DNA of 64,000 bases from an uncultured bacterium (GTDB lineage Bacteria > Bacillota > Clostridia > Lachnospirales > Lachnospiraceae): positions 62,001-126,000 of the forward strand of contig CANCXX010000004.1 in NCBI GenBank assembly GCA_947381965.1, written 5' to 3'. The translations under genes were made by a program, and so were the position numbers. Shown in pieces: positions 9,304 to 18,339 of the stretch. Positions within the stretch are counted from its first letter, which is position 1; every line of letters begins with the position of its first letter. The notes beneath the pieces were generated by a model that ran no database searches, was not told the origin of the DNA, and was given only the letters and a program-made list of their open reading frames with translations.

Positions 9304-9918
9304 CTATAATTTTGTAACGTTTGTATTGTACATAACCAACGCTTCCCGACAGCAGAAGCTTCCCATTTCGTAGTATCCCTTTGTTATCCGGTTCAGACGG
9401 CTGATGGAAACGGAGCGGTTTGCCCGTTTGGGCTGATCCATAATAAAGCGGATTTCATCTGTGTGATATTCTTCATCCAGCTCCGGATCATCTGTCTCCT
9501 CATAAAAGGGGTCAAAGAGCAAAATTCTGTCATTCTCTATTCCTGTAAGGAGCACATAATGACCTACGTCCAGAAAAAGGTGCAGCAATACCACACCGCC
9601 TTTTGCAAGGGCAGCTGTGACGGGGCTTTCCGGTGTAAGCGTAACATCCTCCCCGGAGTAATGCTCACAGTGAATAGGGAAATTTTTGACCTTTCCAAAG
9701 TGGTTCAGCCAGCATGTGACATAATTCATGGCAGCTGCTGAAGTGCCGTGTTTACATGGCTCGCCTGCTTCATTGTAGGTATCCATACAAAAAGACATAA
9801 TAAATTTTATAATTTCGGGATAAATTTCTTCCCTTTCAAAAAGATAGCGAATGCCGTTTAAAATGGTAACTGGTCCGCAGTCATATTCTGAAGTCTGGTA
9901 ATTTAATAAATTTTTCAT
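9304..9918 (-). CDS. stand-alone C39-like cysteine peptidase domain protein
   Basis: About 204 residues from the chosen ATG, which has GGAG upstream; an in-frame ATG 27 codons earlier gives an unlikely extension. The start LLNYQTSEYDCGPVTILNG matches the Cys-box of C39/C39-like peptidases. The His segment is DVGHYVLLTGIEND and the Asp segment is LLFDPFYEE. There is no membrane or ABC domain and no signal peptide, so it is not an exporter. The gene lies convergent to spoVT and divergent from the PatB gene. The substrate is unknown. Members of this family often process or degrade small peptides. Confidence 0.75.
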   Translation of the reverse strand: MKNLLNYQTSEYDCGPVTILNGIRYLFEREEIYPEIIKFIMSFCMDTYNEAGEPCKHGTSAAAMNYVTCWLNHFGKVKNFPIHCEHYSGEDVTLTPESPVTAALAKGGVVLLHLFLDVGHYVLLTGIENDRILLFDPFYEETDDPELDEEYHTDEIRFIMDQPKRANRSVSISRLNRITKGYYEMGSFCCREALVMYNTNVTKL

Positions 9919-10088
9919 TATGTACTCCGTGACAAAACTGTCAAAAAATTGTATGATGCAAAGTGATAGTAATATACTGCTGTTTTGGCGATTTGTCAAG
10001 AAGCCGCAGCGAGAATTTAAAGGCAGTATTTGTCAGGCAGATATTATAAAAGGCTATTAAAAAAGTGTGACACGAGGAGGATAAAAAG

Positions 10089-11273
10089 ATGGCAGAGAGA
10101 AACCTTGATTTTGACAGGGTGATAGACAGAAGAAATACAGATTCAGTGAAATACAATTTCGCAATAAATAAGGAGCTTCCAAAGGACGCCCTGTCTATGT
10201 GGGTTGCGGATATGGACTTTCAGATTTCTTCTTATATTCAGGAAGCGCTGGAAGAGCAGGTAAAGCATGGGATTTATGGATACTGTGAAGTGGGTGAAGA
10301 CTACTTTGAAGCGTTGCGGTCATGGTTTATCAGGCATCATGATTTTGAAATAAATCCGGGATGGGTGGTAAAGACTCCGGGAGTAGTTTTTGCCTTATCC
10401 ATGGCAGTGAAAGCTTTTACCAATGTAGGGGATGCGGTTTTGATTCAGCAGCCGGTTTACCATCCATTTAGCAATGTGGTTACAAATAACAAACGAACAG
10501 TAGTGAGCAATACCCTGATTTGTGACGAACAGGGAAATTACCACATGGATATACAGGATTTTGAGGATAAAGTAGTCAGAAACAATATTAAGCTGTTCCT
10601 CCTTTGCAGCCCTCATAATCCGGTGGGAAGAGTCTGGACAAAGGAGGAATTGACGGCTGTAGGGGATATCTGCCTGAAACATCATGTAATTGTAGTCAGT
10701 GACGAGATTCATGCAGATTTTGTTCATCAGGGCAGACATCATGTTTTTGCGGGAGTCAAAGAAGAATATAAGGATATTTCCGTTGTCTGTACGGCACCCA
10801 GCAAAACCTTTAATATTGCAGGGCTTCAGGCGTCCAATATTCTGATACCATCGGCGGCCCTTCGGCATCCTTTTAAAAAACAGGTGGAGGCTTCCGGGTA
10901 CAGTGAGTTAAATGCTGCCGGAGCCATTGCATGCAGGGCAGCCTATGGGCATGGGGAAGAATGGTATCAGGCGGTTCTTAAATATATTGAAGGAAATATA
11001 GATTATATGAAGGAATACATTGATTCCCATATTCCCAAGGTAAAAATGAATAAACCGGAAGGCACATATCTTGTATGGCTGGATTTCCGCGGACTTGAGC
11101 TTACTAACAGTAGGCTGGAAGAACTGATTGTGAAAAAGGCAGGATTATGGCTGGATGAGGGTTCTATTTTTGGAGATGCCGGGGCCGGGTTCCAGAGAGT
11201 AAATACTGCCTGTCCCAGGGCTGTTTTGGAACAGGCGTTAAGAAGGCTGGAAGAAGCGGTAAATAATTATTAG
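10089..11273 (+). CDS. patB: PatB/MalY-type PLP-dependent C-S lyase (cystathionine beta-lyase)
   Basis: 394 residues of aminotransferase fold type I. The opening (FDRVIDRRNTDSVKYN, then LSMWVADMDF) is diagnostic of the MalY/PatB group. The PLP Lys is in APSKTFNIAGLQ and the phosphate and ring contacts are in SPHNPVGRVW and VSDEIHAD. The enzyme cleaves cystathionine or cysteine conjugates to thiols, pyruvate and ammonia. It sits 55 bp before cysteine synthase on the same strand, which fits sulfur amino acid metabolism. GAGG precedes the ATG. Confidence 0.9.
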   Translation: MAERNLDFDRVIDRRNTDSVKYNFAINKELPKDALSMWVADMDFQISSYIQEALEEQVKHGIYGYCEVGEDYFEALRSWFIRHHDFEINPGWVVKTPGVVFALSMAVKAFTNVGDAVLIQQPVYHPFSNVVTNNKRTVVSNTLICDEQGNYHMDIQDFEDKVVRNNIKLFLLCSPHNPVGRVWTKEELTAVGDICLKHHVIVVSDEIHADFVHQGRHHVFAGVKEEYKDISVVCTAPSKTFNIAGLQASNILIPSAALRHPFKKQVEASGYSELNAAGAIACRAAYGHGEEWYQAVLKYIEGNIDYMKEYIDSHIPKVKMNKPEGTYLVWLDFRGLELTNSRLEELIVKKAGLWLDEGSIFGDAGAGFQRVNTACPRAVLEQALRRLEEAVNNY

Positions 11274-11328
11274 ATAAGGCGGGTAAGCTTAAAGCCGCAA
11301 TTACGGAATTTAAATGAAGGAGTATATG

Positions 11329-12267
11329 ATGGAAAAAATTAAAGAAAGTGCGCTGGAATTAATTGGCGGCACGCCAATTTTGAAAATGAATCGTTATGGA
11401 GCACAGGCGGGAGCCGGAAATGCCTGCCTGCTGGCAAAGCTGGAATATTTAAATCCGGCTGGTTCTGTAAAGGACCGTGCAGCGCTTGCCATGGTGGAGG
11501 ACGCTGAAAGTAAGGGAATTTTAAGGCCGGGGGCTACGATTATTGAGCCTACTTCCGGCAATACGGGCATTGGGCTTGCGCTTGTGGCGGCGGCTAAGGG
11601 ATACAAGGCTGTCTTTACGCTGCCAGATACAATGAGCGTGGAGCGGAGAAATCTTCTGGGCGCATATGGCGCGCAGCTGGTGCTTACAGAAGGTGCAAAG
11701 GGGATGAAGGGGGCTATTGAAAAGGCGGATGAGCTGAAGGACTCTATTCCCGGCGCTGTGATACTGGGACAGTTTGTCAATCCGGCCAACGCCAAAGCCC
11801 ACAAGGATACGACTGGTCCTGAAATCTGGGAACAGACAGATGGAAAGGTGGATATTTTTGTAGCAGGCGTAGGCACTGGTGGAACAGTAACTGGCGTGGG
11901 GGAATATTTAAAATCCCAAAATCCGCAGGTCAGGGTGGTGGCAGTAGAGCCAGCGTCCAGTCCTGTTTTATCTAAGAAAACAGCAGGCCCCCATAAGATT
12001 CAGGGAATTGGCGCAGGATTTGTGCCGGAGGTGCTGAACACGGAAATATATGATGAAGTTATTGTGATTGAAGATGAGGATGCGTTTGCGGAAGGAAGAC
12101 GGTTTGCCCACAGCGAGGGGATTTTAGTGGGAATTTCTTCAGGGGCGGCATTAAAAGCGGCAGTGCTTTTATCCCAAAGGCCGGAAAACGAAGGAAAAAC
12201 AATTGTGGCTCTGCTTCCGGATTCCGGCGACAGGTACCTGTCCACTCCTCTGTTTGCAGAAAGCTAA
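11329..12267 (+). CDS. cysK: cysteine synthase (O-acetylserine sulfhydrylase)
   Basis: About 312 residues of PLP fold type II. The internal aldimine Lys lies in NPAGSVKDRAAL, the substrate loop is PTSGNTGIGLA, and the PLP-phosphate loop is GVGTGGTVTGVG. It makes cysteine from O-acetylserine and sulfide. Three in-frame ATGs are available; the third (11329) has AAGGAG at 6 bp spacing and gives a normal N-terminus (MEKIKESALELIGGTP). It probably shares a transcript with the PatB-type lyase upstream. Confidence 0.92.
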   Translation: MEKIKESALELIGGTPILKMNRYGAQAGAGNACLLAKLEYLNPAGSVKDRAALAMVEDAESKGILRPGATIIEPTSGNTGIGLALVAAAKGYKAVFTLPDTMSVERRNLLGAYGAQLVLTEGAKGMKGAIEKADELKDSIPGAVILGQFVNPANAKAHKDTTGPEIWEQTDGKVDIFVAGVGTGGTVTGVGEYLKSQNPQVRVVAVEPASSPVLSKKTAGPHKIQGIGAGFVPEVLNTEIYDEVIVIEDEDAFAEGRRFAHSEGILVGISSGAALKAAVLLSQRPENEGKTIVALLPDSGDRYLSTPLFAES

Positions 12268-12340
12268 GCTTCCGGTTTGGCCTAAGACCGTTATCTTTTA
12301 CAATTTTTACGTTATATGAATAAATTTATTTTGGAGAATA

Positions 12341-12369
12341 TTGACATTTGAATTTGGTAACAGTATAAT
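12341..12369 (+). promoter_or_regulatory. consensus sigma-A promoter of the opp operon
   Basis: TTGACA at 12341-12346 and TATAAT at 12364-12369 with a 17-bp spacer match consensus at every position. It is placed about 147 bp before the substrate-binding protein start. Confidence 0.88.
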
Positions 12370-12387
12370 GAACCAACTATTAAAATT

Positions 12388-12417
12388 CAGCATCGGATGA
12401 TGAGTCATCTGGTGCTG
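12388..12417 (+). promoter_or_regulatory. inverted repeat in the opp leader
   Basis: CAGCATCGGATGA and TCATCTGGTGCTG pair at 11 of 13 positions around a TGAG loop, starting about 12 bp after the predicted transcription start. There is no T-run, so it is not a standard terminator. It could be an operator for a dimeric repressor or a structured 5' UTR element. Confidence 0.5.
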
Positions 12418-12515
12418 TAATCGGGTAAGGAAGTTTAGGTTCCTGCCCATTGCGCCGGCGCATTTTGTATAACATATATGTAATTTTGTGGGCCGGGCAG
12501 AAAGGGAGGTTGATT

Positions 12516-14225
12516 ATGAAGAAATTTGTAAGAAGGATGCTTGGTCTTGCGCTGGTTTTGGCAGTTATGGTTACCATGGCAGGATGTTCCTCTTCCGGTA
12601 ATCAGGATAAAGGAACAGACAAAGCGGATAATGGAACAGCAGCCGGAGGCGGGACGGAGAACACAGCCGGAAATGAAGGGTTGGAAGGAGAAAATGCACC
12701 GGAGGGTGCAGCGGCGGGAGAAAAAATTGTGAATGTAGGGGTGACAGATTCCCTTGGCGGGATCAATCCTTTTGTGATTGACCAGACGGAAATCAATAAA
12801 TATGCTGTGGGGCTTATGTTTCTTCCTCTGGTGGAGCTTGACAAGGATTTGAACTTCCAGTATATGCTTGCGGATTCCATCACTACAGAGGATAATGTGA
12901 ATTTTGTGGTCCATATTGACGATAAGGCAGTGTGGTCGGACGGAACGCCGGTGACGGCAGCGGATTTGGAATATACAGTGCGCCGTCTTGCAAGTCCTGT
13001 GGTAAATAATACAACATTGATGCTGTATGCTTTTGAGGGCGTAGGAGATGACGGCTTTGTGGAAGCAGATGCAAAAAGCGTTGCAGGCATACAGGTGATT
13101 GACGAAAAGACGGTACAGTTTACTTCCAAATACCCTATGGCGCTTACCACCTTTGAAAACACATATGCAAGGTATCTTCATACCATGCCAAAGCATATAA
13201 TTGAAAAATACAGTGAAGAAGAGCTTTTGACAGCAGACTGGTTTAATCAGCCGGATGTAATCAGCGGCCCGTTTTTCCTGACAGATTATGATAATAACCA
13301 TTATATTTCTTATAAGGCAAATGGGGACTATTGGAAAGGGGCGCCTAAAATTGACAAACTGAATATAAGGATTGTAGATGCCAGTCAGATTTATGCGGGC
13401 CTGCAGTCAGGGGAAATTGATATAACCCATCACACAATGACGGCGGTTCCACAGGAAGACTTTGACAGCATTGAAGCCCTTGAAAATGTGGAGACTGTGT
13501 ACGGTTCCCCTATAACCAACCAGTCAGCATTTATCCAGACTGTTAATCTACCCGATGCAAGGGTTCGTCAGGCGCTTCTTTATGCCATTGACAGACAGCA
13601 GCTGGTAGACCAGCTTTTAAAGGGACATGGAGAGGTGGTAGATGGCTTCCTTTCTTCTGCAAGTCCATTCTTTGATGAAAGCATTACTCCGGTTCCTTAT
13701 GATCCTGAAAAGGCAAAGGCACTTTTGGAAGAAGCGGGATGGGATGGCTCCCAGACACTTCGTTTTTATGTAAACTCCGGCGACAGTACATTTGTGAACG
13801 GCGCTCAGGTACTGGTGGCACAGTGGGCGGCTGTGGGGATCAAAGTGGAAGTGCAGACAGTGGACTTAGCGACCCTTATGTCCATTGCGGGAACAACGGA
13901 TTATGATATTATGGCGGTACAGTATACCTATGCCCCGGTGGACCCTTATCCGGATGCAGGATGGCTTTTGGGCGGAGAAGGAAGCTGGACAGGATATGCC
14001 AGTGAGGAGATTAACGAAGCCCTGGCGGGAACGCAGATGACCAGCGACATTGAGGAGATTAGAGGGTTGTATGCCATTGTTGATAAAAAGGTACAAGAGG
14101 ATGTTCCCATGTTTTCCGTATATATTATCAGTGCACAGGGGGCAGTGAGCAAGCGCTTAAGCGGTGCGCAGCCCAGCGCTTACGGTTTCTTTAATGATGT
14201 CCAGAACTGGGATGTTGTAGAATAA
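12516..14225 (+). CDS. oligopeptide ABC transporter substrate-binding lipoprotein
   Basis: About 569 residues of the SBP_bac_5 (OppA/DppA) family. A lipoprotein signal peptide ends in VTMAGC, giving a lipid-anchored Cys, followed by a Ser/Gly/Glu-rich linker. Domain motifs include SDGTPVTAADLEYTVRR and the later DARVRQALLYAIDRQ. It captures peptides (or possibly nickel or other ligands, as some family members do) outside the cell and hands them to the downstream permeases. I chose the ATG at 12516, which follows GGGAGG and begins MKKFVRRMLG, over an upstream in-frame ATG without a ribosome site. Confidence 0.93.
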   Translation: MKKFVRRMLGLALVLAVMVTMAGCSSSGNQDKGTDKADNGTAAGGGTENTAGNEGLEGENAPEGAAAGEKIVNVGVTDSLGGINPFVIDQTEINKYAVGLMFLPLVELDKDLNFQYMLADSITTEDNVNFVVHIDDKAVWSDGTPVTAADLEYTVRRLASPVVNNTTLMLYAFEGVGDDGFVEADAKSVAGIQVIDEKTVQFTSKYPMALTTFENTYARYLHTMPKHIIEKYSEEELLTADWFNQPDVISGPFFLTDYDNNHYISYKANGDYWKGAPKIDKLNIRIVDASQIYAGLQSGEIDITHHTMTAVPQEDFDSIEALENVETVYGSPITNQSAFIQTVNLPDARVRQALLYAIDRQQLVDQLLKGHGEVVDGFLSSASPFFDESITPVPYDPEKAKALLEEAGWDGSQTLRFYVNSGDSTFVNGAQVLVAQWAAVGIKVEVQTVDLATLMSIAGTTDYDIMAVQYTYAPVDPYPDAGWLLGGEGSWTGYASEEINEALAGTQMTSDIEEIRGLYAIVDKKVQEDVPMFSVYIISAQGAVSKRLSGAQPSAYGFFNDVQNWDVVE

Positions 14226-14301
14226 AGGTTGTATGAAGACACAGTAAGTTTATGAATTTCGCAATTGGTTGTGTTGTATAATAGATTGTGAGGAAAAAGG
14301 T

Positions 14302-15294
14302 ATGTCACATTTGCTGGAAGTTCAGGGACTGACAACTGCTTTTACCAGTGATTATGGAGAAAGCGTCAGTGTGGATCATATTCACTTTCATGTAGACGCG
14401 GGAGAAGTTGTCTGCATTGTAGGTGAGTCCGGATGCGGAAAAAGTGTGACCTCATTGTCAATTATGGGATTATTAAGAAGGGGCGGAGCTGTCATTGACG
14501 GCTCTGTCCTGTTTGATGGTAAGAATCTTCTTGCCATGCCGGAAAAAGAGCTGGACAAATTAAGGGGCGATCAGATTACCATGATTTTCCAGGATCCTCT
14601 TACGTCCTTAAATCCTGTATTTACAGTGGGGAATCAGATTACGGAAAGCATCAGGACGCATATGCACCTGCCTAAAGAAGAAGCGGTAAAGCGGGCGGAG
14701 AGCCTTCTTCAAAAGGTAGGAATGCCGGATCCGAAAGGGACTATGAAAAAGTTTCCCCATACTTTGTCAGGAGGAATGCGTCAAAGAGTGATGATTGCAA
14801 TGGCGCTGTCCTGTAATCCCAGGCTTTTGATTGCGGACGAGCCAACCACAGCGCTGGATGTCACCATTCAGGCCCAGATTATGGAGCTGCTTGGCGGCCT
14901 GCAGAAAGAGACGGGAATGTCCATGATACTGATTACCCATGACATTGGCCTGGTTGCTAATATGGCGGACCGGGTTCTTGTTATGTACGCAGGCCAGATT
15001 ATTGAAGAGGCGCCGGTAAAGGAATTATTTGAAAATCCCTGCCATCCATATACCAGAGCGCTTCTTGATACGGTTCCTACCATAAAAGATGGGGCGGAGA
15101 GAGAACTGTTTGCCATACCCGGTATTGTGCCGGAAAGCTACGATGACATCAGAGGATGTCGTTTTGCAGACCGATGCAGGTACCGGAGAGGAGCGTGTGA
15201 CAATCCTCAGGAAGATTATGTATTTGGTCCCTGTCACAGGGCAAAATGTATTGTCATGAAGGAAGGGGGGATACCGGTACATGAGCATGGATAA
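14302..15294 (+). CDS. oppD: oligopeptide ABC transporter ATP-binding protein, OppD type
   Basis: About 330 residues. Walker A is GESGCGKS, the Q-loop is FQDPLTSLNP, the signature is LSGGMRQR, Walker B is LLIADEPT and the switch His is in ITHD. The C-terminal oligopeptide-transporter extension holds the Cys-rich FADRCRYRRGAC segment that often carries an Fe-S cluster. The start at 14302 follows GAGG; the upstream in-frame ATG lacks one. It overlaps the OppF-type gene by 14 bp. Confidence 0.94.
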   Translation: MSHLLEVQGLTTAFTSDYGESVSVDHIHFHVDAGEVVCIVGESGCGKSVTSLSIMGLLRRGGAVIDGSVLFDGKNLLAMPEKELDKLRGDQITMIFQDPLTSLNPVFTVGNQITESIRTHMHLPKEEAVKRAESLLQKVGMPDPKGTMKKFPHTLSGGMRQRVMIAMALSCNPRLLIADEPTTALDVTIQAQIMELLGGLQKETGMSMILITHDIGLVANMADRVLVMYAGQIIEEAPVKELFENPCHPYTRALLDTVPTIKDGAERELFAIPGIVPESYDDIRGCRFADRCRYRRGACDNPQEDYVFGPCHRAKCIVMKEGGIPVHEHG

Positions 15295-16300
15295 GAAGCT
15301 TCCATTGGTGCAGGTGGAAGATTTAAAGGTGTATTATCCCGTAAAAGGAGGAATTATTAACCATACAACCGGATATGTAAAGGCGGTGGATGGGGTCAGT
15401 TTTTCTATTATGGAAGGGGAAACCTTAGGGCTGGTGGGAGAATCCGGCTGTGGGAAATCCACCATTGGAAGGCAGCTGGTGGGGCTTGAGCATCCTACGG
15501 AAGGAAAGATTTTTTACCAGGGAAGGGATCTGGCTTTGCTGCAAAAAGGGGAGATGCGGGAAATCAGAACACAGCTTCAAATGGTGTTTCAGGACCCGTA
15601 TTCTTCTTTAAATCCCAGAAAACATATATTTGAAATTCTGTCACAGCCCATGCTTTATCACAAGATATCTTCCAAAAAAACGGTGGAGAAGGATATAATA
15701 AAAATTTTGGATATGGTGGGGCTTCCCAGAAGTGTTCTTGGCAGGTATCCTCATGAATTTTCAGGCGGACAGCGTCAGAGAATCGGTATAGCAAAAGCCC
15801 TTTCCTTAAATCCTAAGTTTATTGTCTGCGATGAGCCGGTAAGCGCCCTAGACGTCTCTATACAGGCTCAAATTTTAAATCTGCTCAAAAACCTGCAAAA
15901 GGAGCTGGGACTTACTCTGCTTTTTGTAGGGCACGGGCTGGGAGCGGTAAATTATGTCAGCGACAAAGTGGCGGTTATGTATTTGGGAAAAATTGTGGAG
16001 ACGGGTGATGCAAAAGAGATTTTTAACAATCCGGTCCATCCATATACAAAGGCGCTGCTGGAGGCGGTACCTGTGCCGGAGCCAGGGGAAAGGGAAAAGA
16101 GAAGAAAACTTCTGCAAGGGGAAATAGGCAATAGTTCCAATCCTCCGGAAGGCTGTCCCTTTCACCCCAGATGTCTCCATGCCACAGAGATTTGCGGGCA
16201 AAGAGCGCCAAAACTTCTGGAAACTGCTGATGGTTCCGGGCATGATGCCGCCTGTCCCATTGTGATGGGCGGCGGGAAGGATTTTGCTAATATGCTTTAG
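15281..16300 (+). CDS. oppF: oligopeptide ABC transporter ATP-binding protein, OppF type
   Basis: 339 residues. Walker A is GESGCGKST, the signature is FSGGQRQR and Walker B is FIVCDEPVSALD. The switch position reads VGHG rather than the usual (T/S)HD: the His is present (LLFVGHGLGAV) but the Asp after it is replaced by Gly, a small departure in the D/H-loop. The C-terminus has the family Cys cluster (CPFHPRCLHATEIC). It pairs with OppD to form the heterodimeric motor of this importer. It overlaps the end of oppD and has a G-rich ribosome site inside it. Confidence 0.93.
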   Translation: MSMDKKLPLVQVEDLKVYYPVKGGIINHTTGYVKAVDGVSFSIMEGETLGLVGESGCGKSTIGRQLVGLEHPTEGKIFYQGRDLALLQKGEMREIRTQLQMVFQDPYSSLNPRKHIFEILSQPMLYHKISSKKTVEKDIIKILDMVGLPRSVLGRYPHEFSGGQRQRIGIAKALSLNPKFIVCDEPVSALDVSIQAQILNLLKNLQKELGLTLLFVGHGLGAVNYVSDKVAVMYLGKIVETGDAKEIFNNPVHPYTKALLEAVPVPEPGEREKRRKLLQGEIGNSSNPPEGCPFHPRCLHATEICGQRAPKLLETADGSGHDAACPIVMGGGKDFANML

Positions 16301-16370
16301 CGCTTTACATTGAAAGCTTCAGGGAACTTTTATGCAGGGCATAGAATGTCTGGTAAGGAGGAACAGGGGA

Positions 16371-17318
16371 TTGGGAAAATACATTGTTAAAAGAATTTTG
16401 ATTGCCATTCCGGTTTTAATAGGCATTACAATTATAGATTACGCAATTATGTGTATGGCGGGCAGTCCGCTGGAAATGCTGCAGGGACCCAGAGTTTCGC
16501 AGGCGGCGGTGGAAGCCAAAAAAATAGCCCTTGGATTGGACAAGCCTGTCTATGTCCAGTATTTTGTCTGGCTGGGACAGCTTCTTAGGGGAAATATGGG
16601 ATATTCCATTAAGTCCTATCAGCCGGTTGCTGAAATGATCAGCAGTCATTTGGGTCCCACGTTGCTGCTAATGGGCGTGTCCCTTCTGGCAAGTCTTCTT
16701 CTGGCGGTTCCGGCAGGAATTTATAGTGCCATTCACCAATATTCCAAGGGGGACTATGCGGTAGTAACCTTTTCCTTTCTGGGAAGCAGTATACCAGGGT
16801 TTTTTTTGTCATTGCTGCTTATTTATATTTTTACCGTTAAGCTGGGATGGCTGCCCTCCAGCGGAATGATAACCCTTGGCACTGAAGGCGGGGCTGGGGA
16901 TGTGGCAAAGCATATGATTATGCCGGTGGTGGTGCTTGCAGCTTCTATGGCAGGCAGCAATATCCGGTATATAAGAAGCGCTGTGCTGGAAATTTTACAG
17001 CAGGATTATCTGCGCACAGCAAAGGCAAAAGGAATTGGACGCTTTAAGGTGATTAATAAACATGCCCTGCGCAATGCCCTGGTACCCATTGTGACAGTCA
17101 TTGGCATGGAAATCCCGGTCCTTTTTGGCGGTGCTGTTATTATAGAGCAGGTGTTTTCATGGCCGGGGCTGGGACTTATGACAATGAGCGCCATTACAAG
17201 CAGGGATTATCCGGTAATTATGGGCGTATGTCTGTTGTCGGCGGTTGTTGTACTTTTGGCAAATCTGGTAACAGATATTTTGTATGCTCTGGTGGACCCT
17301 ACCATCCAGCTTGATTAG
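16371..17318 (+). CDS. oppB: oligopeptide ABC transporter permease, OppB type
   Basis: About 315 residues with six predicted helices and the permease EAA loop (RTAKAKGIGRFKVINKHALRNALVP) that docks on the ATPases. I chose TTG at 16371, which gives MGKYIVKRILIAIPVL, the usual OppB start, with AAGGAGG 9-10 bp upstream. An ATG 13 codons earlier would add a hydrophilic extension unusual for the family. It is co-directional with oppD and oppF, 70 bp downstream. Confidence 0.9.
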   Translation: MGKYIVKRILIAIPVLIGITIIDYAIMCMAGSPLEMLQGPRVSQAAVEAKKIALGLDKPVYVQYFVWLGQLLRGNMGYSIKSYQPVAEMISSHLGPTLLLMGVSLLASLLLAVPAGIYSAIHQYSKGDYAVVTFSFLGSSIPGFFLSLLLIYIFTVKLGWLPSSGMITLGTEGGAGDVAKHMIMPVVVLAASMAGSNIRYIRSAVLEILQQDYLRTAKAKGIGRFKVINKHALRNALVPIVTVIGMEIPVLFGGAVIIEQVFSWPGLGLMTMSAITSRDYPVIMGVCLLSAVVVLLANLVTDILYALVDPTIQLD

Positions 17319-17324
17319 GAGGGG

Positions 17325-18269
17325 ATGATGAAAAATAATAATTACCATGAGACAAAGGAATATACCGAGAAGAGAACTTACGGGGCCAGGGAAGAGATGG
17401 CCTCTGTGAAAAAGGACATTGCAAATGAAAGTTATGGGCAGACTGTTTTCCGCCGTTTCCGGCGGCATCATCTGGCGGTGATAAGCCTTGCGGTGGTGGC
17501 TCTTTTAGGAGGGGCAGCGCTTCTTGCTCCGGTGATAGCTCCTTATGAGCCGGATGCCATTGTGGGTCCTTTTGGAGGGGCGCCCAGCAAAGATTTCTGG
17601 CTGGGAACAGACCAGATTGGAAGGGATGTACTTAGCAGACTTTTGTATGCCATGCGGATTTCCCTGCTGGTGGGGGTTATGGCAACTTTAATCTCCACAG
17701 GGATTGGCGTAGTGCTGGGACTGATTGCCGGCTATTTTGGCGGCGTGGCGGATATGATTATTATGCGGTTTACAGATATGGTAATGTCTTTTCCCTATAT
17801 TCTGCTTGTGCTGGTGGCAGCGGCCATTTTTAAACCCGGATTGTGGAACATTATTTTGATCCTTGGATTTGTAGACTGGCCGGGGATTGCAAGACTGGTC
17901 CGTGGGAATGTGCTCAGCCTGAGGGAAACCAATTTTATAAAGGGAAATCTTGTGGCGGGCATGTCCACACGGCATATTTTATTTTCAGAAATACTGCCTA
18001 ATACGGTGGCTCCTATTTTGGTATATGCAACTTCCGTGCTTGCGCTTTCCATGCTGGACGAAGCGGCTTTGAGCTTTTTGGGACAGGGGGTTCAGCCGCC
18101 AACCCCAAGCCTTGGAAATATGCTAAACGGTGCGCAGTCCCTTACAGTGCTGACGAAACAGCCCTGGTTGTGGATACCGGCCGGTTTTTTGATTGTGGTG
18201 CTGGTGATGGCAATTAACTTTATCGGGGATGCGCTTCGGGACGCGCTTGATCCGAATAGCAGAAGATAG
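17325..18269 (+). CDS. oppC: oligopeptide ABC transporter permease, OppC type
   Basis: 314 residues with an extended cytoplasmic N-terminus, six helices, and the OppC-type N-terminal segment RRHHLAVISLAVVALL. The periplasmic-side motif GTDQIGRDVLSRLLY is strongly conserved in this family. The EAA region lies near FIKGNLVAGMSTRHILF. It begins 6 bp after oppB behind AGGAGG and is the last gene of the opp operon. Confidence 0.92.
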   Translation: MMKNNNYHETKEYTEKRTYGAREEMASVKKDIANESYGQTVFRRFRRHHLAVISLAVVALLGGAALLAPVIAPYEPDAIVGPFGGAPSKDFWLGTDQIGRDVLSRLLYAMRISLLVGVMATLISTGIGVVLGLIAGYFGGVADMIIMRFTDMVMSFPYILLVLVAAAIFKPGLWNIILILGFVDWPGIARLVRGNVLSLRETNFIKGNLVAGMSTRHILFSEILPNTVAPILVYATSVLALSMLDEAALSFLGQGVQPPTPSLGNMLNGAQSLTVLTKQPWLWIPAGFLIVVLVMAINFIGDALRDALDPNSRR

Positions 18270-18339
18270 CTCTTTTTGCAGAAGCAAAGTATTAGAGATA
18301 TAGAAAGGCGGTAATGGTGCAGTATCGCAGGTGTATAAA

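Noticed and set aside
12435-13301. 288-codon minus-strand open frame inside the peptide-binding lipoprotein gene
   Set aside because: The plus strand encodes a clear SBP_bac_5 protein with lipobox; the antisense frame shows no domain or ribosome site.
18314-18330. TGGTGCAGTATCGCA repeated near 18315 and 51676
   Set aside because: A shared 15-mer is expected about once or more by chance among all pairs in 64 kb; no further similarity surrounds it.
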